Assembly (NCBI GenBank): GCA_946482515.1
Contig: CAMLRS010000001.1
Coordinates: 310,001-374,000, forward strand
Direction of reading: 5' to 3'
Origin: an uncultured Flavobacteriales bacterium
Lineage (GTDB): Bacteria; Bacteroidota; Bacteroidia; Flavobacteriales; Crocinitomicaceae
Length of the DNA stretch: 64,000 nucleotides
Every line of letters starts with the position of its first letter. Within the stretch, counting starts at the first letter, position 1. Shown piece after piece: positions 34,988-43,575 of this stretch. The position numbers were made by a program, and so were the translations under genes. The notes under the pieces were generated by a model. The model saw nothing but the letters and a program-made list of their open reading frames with translations. It ran no database searches and was not told the DNA's origin.

Positions 34988-37900
34988 ATGAATCGTTTTC
35001 TTACCACACTTGTCCTTGTATTAGGGCTATCCCCCCTTGCATTTGGACAAATTGTAGGTGGACGGGATAACGGAGATATGTCTCCGAAAACCGTGGAGCC
35101 TTCCAAATTATCACCCGGCGCTGTTGTGTCAGATGTAAATATTCTCAGCGGGGAATATACATCGACTATTCCACTTGGTGCAATCAGCACTCCAGGGGGT
35201 GTAAATTTTTCACTCTCACTGAATTACTCAAGTAATGCAACCGTAGGAACAACCGCTCCTGTTTGTTCGGGTATTCCTTATGGAGAAGGCTGGAATCTTT
35301 CCGTTCCGACCATTAGCGTTGAGTCGGACGCATTTCACAAATATGTGCTGCGCGATGAAGATCTGCAAAAGCAACCGTGCGGTACTGCCGGTACGGAATA
35401 TAGCGCTGTATTAAATTATGAGCTGCAGCCTGTTCCATCCGATCCGTTACACAAATTTACCGGACAGGACAACGGTGATATGTATTGGTTTGCACCACAA
35501 TTGAGCATACCAGGTGTCGTTTCCGGGCGTTTGGTATTCAAATACCTGGATGAATCTGCTTCGCCAAAAGAGTTGGTATTCGGCCTGAACGGTTTTGAAT
35601 CGCCGGTAGAAGTGCGCATGATCAATACGCTTTCAGGTGGCAGCACGGTTACCAAATGGACTGTAACACTCGCCGATGGGACCAAGTATTGGTTCGATTT
35701 GCTTCAAAGCAACTACCAGGCTCCGACAAACACCCGTGTTTTAGGCTATGACTATTGCGGAAACGTATCTACGAATAATGCTCTACCTGTCGCAAATCCG
35801 CAAAATGCTGACGAAGGTTCATATGTATTGAACGGTAACAATATCGAAAAAAACGTACTTAATAATATTCTGCCAAAAGTCAATAATGCCGTGTGGTTTT
35901 GTACCAAAATCACCAACAACACTATTCAGAACCAGGAAGTAGTACTGGAATATGATTTGTTCGGAAAATTCAATTACTATCAGGAATTTTCCGCCTTTAA
36001 CACTCAGGTAAACCACTGGCCGAATACAGAAGTTGACAATGCGATCGTAGGAGAATTCGATGCTTATAAAGACGTTTTACTCAAAAAGGCCGTCGCGAAG
36101 GTGGACGCAAAGCCTTCCGAGATCATTGAGCTGGATTATAAAACCCTGCAATCTGTTATTGATGCCAATCCAACACGACTGATCAACTTCAACGCAGCGA
36201 ATTCCGGCCGACTGGACTCGTTGTACAGTATGCGTACTGTTGTTGATTTGGGTGGCAGCGCAAACTTTACCGGATGGACACGTTATGCGCACGTTCGTGC
36301 AGCTGCAAGTGCTTCCGAATTGAACTCCGTTTCAACGGCACCAGTAAGCTCTACCAATCCTTATGTGAATGCTTCGACAAACGCTTATAAACGCAATACC
36401 TTAACCAGCGACACGGAGCTTGAGTTCAACGACGGCTTTCTGGAATCGGGCCGCATCAGCTACCTGAATATGATCCCGGGCGATGTCTACGAAATCCGGA
36501 CAAAGATCAATGACACACGCGGAACAGTCGACGTGGCTATTGTGACCGGAGATTTGAATACCACGCCAAGTTACACAACCGGTAACTTCACTACATTGAA
36601 CTCACCCACAACGGGTGCTTACGGAATAGGAAATTACGAGTCAACACGGGGTATTGAAGTATTTTCGACCTTCAACATGGCTTTCAAGTGGTTCAAGCCT
36701 CTTTCTTCCAGCTATTCAAACCAGCTGAGAACTTCCAACTTTTTCGTGATGCCAAATGTGCCAGCCGCCTACCAGGGGTTCCACATTCAGGTTGGACCGG
36801 GGAATTCCGATGTAGATTACAGCACACCACCGGAAGGACTGTGGCAGTACCCGAGCGGATTACGCTTCGACGGTAAAGATGCATACGGTTTCATGCCGAT
36901 CGCTACCAACAACCCTACTGACAAGCTTTTCAAGTCAGCAGCACCAGTACCGCATAACTTTGGAAATGGTTATCCATGGAGCATGGTAACACCGCTTTAC
37001 GAGCGCATGGAATTGTACAATTCGCAAACCAGCGACCAGTCGATATTCCAATGCTGGTATATGAACCCGTATGTGGTCGGCCAAAATGCCAACAGCATGA
37101 AAAAACACCGCCCAACCACTCTCGGCACCCAGGAATACGTACAGCCAGGCGATTATGCACAACACAAAGCAACCTTGATGGAAGTGGAGCTGATCCGTTA
37201 TACCAAAAACCCTTATATGCTTCAGGGTGTTCGTGTATACCGCATCAACAACGGAAATGAAACAACCGGAAAGCAATTGATTGCTCATAAGCACCTCAAG
37301 TACTCGTGGACAACTAAAGACAATATCGAAAACTTCGATTACATCAATTACGATGGCGGCAATACGCCAATCATCTACGATAACCAGCGTAAACGCGTGG
37401 TGGTTTTCCTTTCTTCAGTAGCCGAGCTGCCGTTGAATGCCAACATGTATGCGGCCAATTACGGGCTTCCGGTAGCAGATACCGGTAAGGTTCTGACGAC
37501 TTATTTTGGTTACAGCGACATAAACACTAACAGCCTTACAAGTGTATTTGAGGTGCGTGGTGAGAAAATCCACGTACTGACATTTGTGAAAGACCATCTA
37601 GGCGGTGTGACAACCATCGAATACCAGGCGATTTCCAATGGCAATATTTCCAGCAACTTTGATCCGCAGCAAACCACTTTCGCTACCGGCGGCACCTACT
37701 CTTCATATGGAAATGGTCGTTTGTGGAACGTCAGTGCAATGGTAAAGAAGGTAAACAGAGAACAACAAGGTAATACACAACAAACATGGGAGTACGTCTT
37801 TACGAACCCTATGGTGAAGAAAAACCAGTTCGAGCTGAATGAAAACCACTTCCAGAGCAACTTTGTTCAATCCTATACTTACGGATTCAGAAATGTGACC

Positions 37901-40900
37901 ATCAAGAACCCTGTGATCAATGGGGTGAATACATCAACAGTGATCGAACATTACGGTTCGGCATCCGGTGCGCTAGATTACCTCTGCTTTGGTAAAGTGA
38001 AATCGTCCAAAGAGTATGTGGAGACAACTTTAAAATCCGAAACAGTCAATACTTATGGTGTGACACTCGCCTTCGAACACGGAGCAATTCGTCCTTCATT
38101 CAAAAAGAAGCATAAGTCATACGATCCGGATATGACATCCGCTTACCTGTATGAGGATTACTATTTGAATGTGAGCACAGATACTTCTTTGCAGGAAAAT
38201 CTGCAAATGCTGAAAACCTATGAAGCCAGTTATACCAATACAACGATGGCTTCCAAAGAACAGCCCAAAATGCTCGAGGCGCATTTCTATACTGATCTGC
38301 TTGCAGCCAACAGCAACAATGCTTATCTGTTCAACTCTTATTTCGTAAAACTACTAACGGAAACCTCGAAGGAATACGAGGAAGGTCAGTACAAAATGCC
38401 AGCCGCACCTGCAGCGTGTGTTGACCGAAATGGTAATGTAATCCCTTGTCCGGATATTATTGTAATTGAGCCATCCAGCTGTTCTTCTTCTCTTTCCACG
38501 GCTGATCGCTACATGGAGATCAAAAAAGAATACACCTATTATGAAGCCGATCACAAAGGAAAAGCCCTGGGTCGTGCCTTCCATGATCTGTTTGCCATCG
38601 ATCCGGATAATCCGAAGAGCATCGTCTATTCCACCTACGGCATGGGAAGCGGTGGAAAAAGTCAGGGAACTATTGTACTCAAACATGAGCCATCCTGGCA
38701 GGTCGCTTCCGTTAAGGTCAGCAGCCCACAACAGGGAACTGCATACCAGGAAGAAGACTACTTCTATTTTTACGACATGGCCAATCGTTATGATCGCCAC
38801 TGGTACCTGTATGACATTGTCAGCAATCCAAAATTTACGGTTGCAATCTTTAACGGTGACACAATTGCAGTGAATAATATTGTGACCAACGTTTCACGTG
38901 CCAACCAATACTCGCTCCCTCGCTATGAAGGAATGGAAAGTTCCCGCATCCATTACACGCGAAATCAGGCTTTCCAGAAAATGGCCTCGTCTAAAAATGC
39001 GAGCGATGCGAAACCACTGATTCGTTCGGAATACTACCATTTCGACAACAGCTGGACGTATGCAATAGCTAATACGTACCAGCCGGTTTATTTACGCAAC
39101 GCTATTGTTCAGCTCGATACAATCGCTTCTAATGCCGGCAACCAGGATTTCCGCACGAATCGCCTTGATCGTGACAACAAGTACATCCTGGATTTTAAAG
39201 CAATCACTGCCAGCGGTCAGCCGTTCGGAAAGAATTACATTTATTCCTCGCTTCTTCCTTTCGACGCGCTGGCAACCAAGAAGATCGTAGCACGCAACCG
39301 ATTACTGTTACCGGAAATCATGGAAAACCAGGACGGTTTACAAACCCGTTATTACATTGCAACCAGCATTACGGCTGGCGGTGTAATGACCGACCTCGGA
39401 CTGGTGAAGCGCATTACCATCGGTTACGGACGAACCGATTCATTGTCGAGCAAATTCGATTACAATAACCAGGGACTAATCTCCAAGCTTACAGAGCCTA
39501 CAGGTCGCTATCTCGATTACGAATACGACGATTATCTCCGCCTGGATAAAACTACCGAGAACGGAACCCGAGTACTCTCCGAGTTAGTCTATTCTACTTG
39601 GCAGCACGGTTCTACAATGGATTTCGACCAACGTACCAACCAGAATAATATATTGACGTATATCTATAACAGTGCTACAGCAAACGATAAGGAAATTCTC
39701 AAAGCGTTCACCGACCCACTTGGGCGTGAGCAGAGTACGCTTCAGGCCTATTACGACCTATCGAATACCCTGGTGAAGGTTCACAGCCCCACAATCGTAT
39801 ACGATAGCCGTAATCGCGTGCAGAAAATGTATAAATCGTTTGCCGGCTCAGGTGCTACACTTGATCTAGTTTCTAACACTACAACGTCCTTCAGCGAGCA
39901 GCAATATGAAAACCGTCGCGATCGATCAATCAAATTGGCCGACTACGGTGAGGCAATCGGAAGCTCAACGCATACGGTACGTAATGAATACAAACTGGTG
40001 AATGGTGTGGTTGCCTACTGTGATCTCGTACTGACCAATGACGAAGCTAAACTCATGATGAGTTCTGCCGGAAGCGGTGGCAGCTTCTACTTCCTGCGAC
40101 AGACAACAACTGACCAGGATAATAAGCAGACCATTACCTATACCAACGCATTCGGACAGCTCGTTGCCAAGCTTACCTACACAACTGCTGGTATAAAAGC
40201 ATTAACACTGTTTGGTTATGACAGTTATGGGAATGTGAATAAAGTGCTGAATCCGAACAAACAAACTGCTACATACTTGTACAACATTCTTGGTCAGCTG
40301 GTCATGGAAACCAGTGTGGATGGGGGAACGAAACGTTATATGTACAACAAGCTCGGGCTTCTTTCCGTAGAACAAGATGCCAACGAGCGTTCGCGTACAG
40401 TTGCAAGCGTAGCCGCACCACGCTACCGTGTCTATAAATACGATGCCTATGGAAATACCATAGCAGTTGGGTTGATGAATGTGCCAGGATCGGTAAGCGC
40501 AGGTTTCTGTGATGCTTTGTATTACGCCAATACTTCCGCCAGCCCGTATTTCCTCTACACGTTCAGTAATACTTCGACTTACGACTGGATGTGCACCTTC
40601 AAATACGGTCATAACATCGTGACAATGACACCATCGTTCTTTACAGTGAGTCAGCCGGAAAAAACATTTGCCTATGGCACAACTCCACTCAGTGCTTCAC
40701 TTGGCAAGCTAATCCAGGAAGACAGCTATAACAATGCCGGAACGAAAATCCATAAAAATGTCTACACGTATGACATTCTGGGCCACGTGACCTCTCAGCT
40801 AACTACCTTTAGTCCTATTGATGCAGAAGGATCATCACAACTTGTTGTCTCAAAGATCGATTACCCAGCTTACAATTACCGCGGTTCGGTGCTGGAGGAA

Positions 40901-42982
40901 AAGGCAGATGTAAACAACGACGGAACAACGGATCTGCATTTGTTCTACGGCTATGACCGCCTCAATCGCATCTCGACCGTGAGAGCTGCTCTGGGATCTG
41001 TTGTGGCGGATACCAATGCTACCTTACTTGTGAGTTACGAATACGATGTAAACAATGCGGGTAGAGTAACCAAGAAGAAGCATTACATCGACGACAATAC
41101 GGCATTGAGCCGTCTGGCAATGGAATTCTTCTACAGCTACGATGTACGCGACCGCCTGACAGATATCGAAGCTAAAAACGGAACAACCACTGTTGCAGAC
41201 TATAGTCTGTTCTACGATGGCAACAACCCGGTTGACGGCGCACAAACGGTGTTGAACCATCAAAACTGGAACGGCAATGTCAACGGAACACTGACGCGCT
41301 ACAATTTCAGTACAGCTGAAAATGTAGTAGGAAACTTCAACCAGTCAACCCTTTATGGCTACCAGTATGATCTGCTCAACCGTTTGACGAAAGCAGATGC
41401 TGCTATCGGTGACTTCATCACTGAAAATGCAACGCTGGGTCTGTTGATCGGTGATGAAGATTACACTTATGACAAAATCGGCAATATCACATCGCTGAAG
41501 CGCCAGCTGCGCAATACCGTGCCTTCTCCGTACAACCTCGTAGAACAGTGGAATTACGTTTACCAAAGTGGTACGAATCGTCTCACGGGCGTAACAGGCG
41601 TTGGTTCAACAACCAGCCGTGCTTATACCTATGACGCCAATGGTAACCTGTTGACGGATAATCACCGATCGATCACGCAAACACAATACGGTCGCGGAGC
41701 GTATGCCTTTACAATCAACAAGGGAACCGACGTGATCGATTACCTTTATGATACCAAAGACCAGCGTATTTTCAAACGCACTAATGCTACCGACAACTCC
41801 CTCGACCGTGAGGAATATTACCTGCAGGATGTTGCTGGAAGAGCCATCGCCATTCGTGAGTTAATGAATGGTCAAACTTCCTGGGAATATTATGCTTTTG
41901 GAAATGAGCGTGAGATGAGCATACTCCCGACTCCGACGCAGGCACCTGGTGCAAATACAGCCAATACGGCCAAACGTGTAGGATTTACTCAGACAAGTGC
42001 TTATCTGCACGATCATCTGGGCAATACCCGGGTGGCTTACACTACTGAATCCTGGGATGCTATCAACCAGCGCATCAAATTCAGCGTTAACTATGTAGCC
42101 GATTATTCTCCGTACGGAAAGATCGTTCGCGAGTTCGTAGATGGAGAAAAAGCTAAGTACCTGACTACAGGTCATGAGCGTGACAATGAAACCGGGCTCG
42201 ATTATCGCGGAGCACGTTATTACGACAGTGATATTGCGAGATTCCTGAGTATTGACCCATGGCAGGACAAATACCCGGAATGGTCGACCTTCAACTACGT
42301 AATGGGTAACCCTATTGTTTTTACAGATCCGACTGGAAAAGGTGTTGAAACAAAGTTCAAGATTCTTGAAACAGGGGAAGAATTTGAAATTTCCGATGGA
42401 ATCGACGCTACTTACGACATATCCAAAAGAGATTATGAAACACTGGAATACCTTTATAACAACGAAGAAAATTGTGATTTGTATTATAATCACTATAACA
42501 GACTCGGTCTGGGAACAACAGGTTATAAAATTGCAGTACTTGCAAGAAGCTATGAAGGAAGTACCGACTGGGCTCTGAACAAAAGCAATCCGCCTTTTGC
42601 AAAAGGCGTATGGAAATGTAACCAATTCGTATACGATGTGTTAGTCGAAGCTGGAGCAATTGATACAAAAAGATGGAAGCCAGGCTCTCCTCCTCAGGCG
42701 AAAACCTGGGCAACCAAGAGCACGACTATCTCAGGTTGGGATAGCAAAGGGAAGACACACGATGTAAAACTGGGCGATGTGGTTGGAGCCGGAGCAAATT
42801 ATTCCAATGCAACTGGTCACTGTGAAATAGTAGTTGACATTGACCCTTATACCGGCGTGATCACTTCTATGGGAGCAGGCGAATTTAGGGTTAGAACTTC
42901 TACTTTTGCAGAGTCAGCCCTTACAATAGGCAAATGGGGTAAGACAACCTATTCACCTATCAACGTAAGACGTCATAAATAA
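34988..42982 (+). CDS. RHS/YD-repeat giant protein B with CHAP/NlpC-P60-like C-terminal domain
   Basis: 2664 aa. Paralog of RHS-A along almost the whole length: signal peptide MNRFLTTLVLVLGLSPLAFGQ, the SpvB-like GIPYGEGWNLSVPTISVES, YD repeats, GLDYRGARYYDSDIARFLSIDP and PIVFTDPTG (PxxxxDPxG). The 214-residue tail (2451-2664, DNA from 42338) is unrelated to that of RHS-A. It contains GVWKCNQFVYDVLVEAGAI with candidate nucleophile Cys2544, a KLGDVVGAGANY turn, and GHCEIVVDID with His2611. This Cys then GDVV then His order is that of CHAP and NlpC/P60 amidases, which cut peptidoglycan peptides. The tail is more A+T-rich than the core, hinting at exchange by recombination. Enzyme activity and export are inferred. 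A small secreted protein follows after 8 nt. Confidence 0.9.
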   Translation: MNRFLTTLVLVLGLSPLAFGQIVGGRDNGDMSPKTVEPSKLSPGAVVSDVNILSGEYTSTIPLGAISTPGGVNFSLSLNYSSNATVGTTAPVCSGIPYGEGWNLSVPTISVESDAFHKYVLRDEDLQKQPCGTAGTEYSAVLNYELQPVPSDPLHKFTGQDNGDMYWFAPQLSIPGVVSGRLVFKYLDESASPKELVFGLNGFESPVEVRMINTLSGGSTVTKWTVTLADGTKYWFDLLQSNYQAPTNTRVLGYDYCGNVSTNNALPVANPQNADEGSYVLNGNNIEKNVLNNILPKVNNAVWFCTKITNNTIQNQEVVLEYDLFGKFNYYQEFSAFNTQVNHWPNTEVDNAIVGEFDAYKDVLLKKAVAKVDAKPSEIIELDYKTLQSVIDANPTRLINFNAANSGRLDSLYSMRTVVDLGGSANFTGWTRYAHVRAAASASELNSVSTAPVSSTNPYVNASTNAYKRNTLTSDTELEFNDGFLESGRISYLNMIPGDVYEIRTKINDTRGTVDVAIVTGDLNTTPSYTTGNFTTLNSPTTGAYGIGNYESTRGIEVFSTFNMAFKWFKPLSSSYSNQLRTSNFFVMPNVPAAYQGFHIQVGPGNSDVDYSTPPEGLWQYPSGLRFDGKDAYGFMPIATNNPTDKLFKSAAPVPHNFGNGYPWSMVTPLYERMELYNSQTSDQSIFQCWYMNPYVVGQNANSMKKHRPTTLGTQEYVQPGDYAQHKATLMEVELIRYTKNPYMLQGVRVYRINNGNETTGKQLIAHKHLKYSWTTKDNIENFDYINYDGGNTPIIYDNQRKRVVVFLSSVAELPLNANMYAANYGLPVADTGKVLTTYFGYSDINTNSLTSVFEVRGEKIHVLTFVKDHLGGVTTIEYQAISNGNISSNFDPQQTTFATGGTYSSYGNGRLWNVSAMVKKVNREQQGNTQQTWEYVFTNPMVKKNQFELNENHFQSNFVQSYTYGFRNVTIKNPVINGVNTSTVIEHYGSASGALDYLCFGKVKSSKEYVETTLKSETVNTYGVTLAFEHGAIRPSFKKKHKSYDPDMTSAYLYEDYYLNVSTDTSLQENLQMLKTYEASYTNTTMASKEQPKMLEAHFYTDLLAANSNNAYLFNSYFVKLLTETSKEYEEGQYKMPAAPAACVDRNGNVIPCPDIIVIEPSSCSSSLSTADRYMEIKKEYTYYEADHKGKALGRAFHDLFAIDPDNPKSIVYSTYGMGSGGKSQGTIVLKHEPSWQVASVKVSSPQQGTAYQEEDYFYFYDMANRYDRHWYLYDIVSNPKFTVAIFNGDTIAVNNIVTNVSRANQYSLPRYEGMESSRIHYTRNQAFQKMASSKNASDAKPLIRSEYYHFDNSWTYAIANTYQPVYLRNAIVQLDTIASNAGNQDFRTNRLDRDNKYILDFKAITASGQPFGKNYIYSSLLPFDALATKKIVARNRLLLPEIMENQDGLQTRYYIATSITAGGVMTDLGLVKRITIGYGRTDSLSSKFDYNNQGLISKLTEPTGRYLDYEYDDYLRLDKTTENGTRVLSELVYSTWQHGSTMDFDQRTNQNNILTYIYNSATANDKEILKAFTDPLGREQSTLQAYYDLSNTLVKVHSPTIVYDSRNRVQKMYKSFAGSGATLDLVSNTTTSFSEQQYENRRDRSIKLADYGEAIGSSTHTVRNEYKLVNGVVAYCDLVLTNDEAKLMMSSAGSGGSFYFLRQTTTDQDNKQTITYTNAFGQLVAKLTYTTAGIKALTLFGYDSYGNVNKVLNPNKQTATYLYNILGQLVMETSVDGGTKRYMYNKLGLLSVEQDANERSRTVASVAAPRYRVYKYDAYGNTIAVGLMNVPGSVSAGFCDALYYANTSASPYFLYTFSNTSTYDWMCTFKYGHNIVTMTPSFFTVSQPEKTFAYGTTPLSASLGKLIQEDSYNNAGTKIHKNVYTYDILGHVTSQLTTFSPIDAEGSSQLVVSKIDYPAYNYRGSVLEEKADVNNDGTTDLHLFYGYDRLNRISTVRAALGSVVADTNATLLVSYEYDVNNAGRVTKKKHYIDDNTALSRLAMEFFYSYDVRDRLTDIEAKNGTTTVADYSLFYDGNNPVDGAQTVLNHQNWNGNVNGTLTRYNFSTAENVVGNFNQSTLYGYQYDLLNRLTKADAAIGDFITENATLGLLIGDEDYTYDKIGNITSLKRQLRNTVPSPYNLVEQWNYVYQSGTNRLTGVTGVGSTTSRAYTYDANGNLLTDNHRSITQTQYGRGAYAFTINKGTDVIDYLYDTKDQRIFKRTNATDNSLDREEYYLQDVAGRAIAIRELMNGQTSWEYYAFGNEREMSILPTPTQAPGANTANTAKRVGFTQTSAYLHDHLGNTRVAYTTESWDAINQRIKFSVNYVADYSPYGKIVREFVDGEKAKYLTTGHERDNETGLDYRGARYYDSDIARFLSIDPWQDKYPEWSTFNYVMGNPIVFTDPTGKGVETKFKILETGEEFEISDGIDATYDISKRDYETLEYLYNNEENCDLYYNHYNRLGLGTTGYKIAVLARSYEGSTDWALNKSNPPFAKGVWKCNQFVYDVLVEAGAIDTKRWKPGSPPQAKTWATKSTTISGWDSKGKTHDVKLGDVVGAGANYSNATGHCEIVVDIDPYTGVITSMGAGEFRVRTSTFAESALTIGKWGKTTYSPINVRRHK

Positions 42983-42990
42983 ACAATAAG

Positions 42991-43470
42991 ATGAGAATAA
43001 GCGTTTTTATAATTTTCGTGCAACTGATTGTTAATCATTCAATTGGTCAGAATGCTTATATGCTATACGATGTGCATTCAGCAAGTGATTTGAATTATAA
43101 TGCGCTCAACTCTTTTAATGCAAGTCCTTCTGCAATGCTTGACAGTGTATTCAACCCATTACCCGGGAAATTCAAAGTCTACAGATTTATCGAAGCCAAT
43201 TGGGGATATGCCAAAGATGCCGATTCAGTATCGATTTTTAGAAATATACTGATCATTAAAACCGATCAGTCTGATAAAATCGTCGATGCGTATCAATATA
43301 CGCTTGATTGGGCAGAACCACCTTTGAGCTGTGATCTGTTCCGATTGAATAAAGGCAGACGAAAAAAGCTGGTGCAAGGATTTTGCATGAGCAATTTACG
43401 TTTCAAAATGGTTGGAGTAAATTGTGAAGCTGATCCCTACCTGACCGTTTCACAACAATTATACTGGTAG
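42991..43470 (+). CDS. Secreted small protein after RHS-B, candidate immunity protein
   Basis: 159 aa. Sec signal MRISVFIIFVQLIVNHSIGQ. The mature protein contains YDVHSASDLNYNALNSF, KFKVYRFIEANWGYAKD, SIFRNILIIKTDQSDKIVDAY, and two Cys near the end. No family recognised, and no similarity to the 224-aa protein after RHS-A beyond the signal peptide. The gene is strongly A+T-rich compared with its surroundings and continues the A+T-rich toxin tail. As a periplasmic protein encoded 8 nt after a candidate peptidoglycan amidase it is the likely immunity partner, by analogy with Tai-type immunity proteins. Confidence 0.75.
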   Translation: MRISVFIIFVQLIVNHSIGQNAYMLYDVHSASDLNYNALNSFNASPSAMLDSVFNPLPGKFKVYRFIEANWGYAKDADSVSIFRNILIIKTDQSDKIVDAYQYTLDWAEPPLSCDLFRLNKGRRKKLVQGFCMSNLRFKMVGVNCEADPYLTVSQQLYW

Positions 43471-43516
43471 ATATTATCGAATCCTGAAAGATTCAACAAT
43501 AAAGCTCAGGCGCTTA

Positions 43517-43553
43517 AAATCCCCTGCCCGGAAAACCAGGCAGGGGATTTTTA
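43517..43553 (+). terminator. Rho-independent terminator of the RHS-B cassette
   Basis: AAATCCCCTGCC pairs with GGCAGGGGATTT around a 10-nt loop, followed by TTATAT. The arms are almost the same as in the RHS-A terminator (34808-34847). It can also serve the convergent gene at 43576. Confidence 0.85.
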
Positions 43554-43575
43554 TATTGGTTGTAAAGGAAGCTTA

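Noticed and set aside
26133..42982. Type VI secretion Rhs effector
   Set aside because: No PAAR or VgrG domain, no T6SS genes in the window, and an N-terminal Sec signal is present instead.
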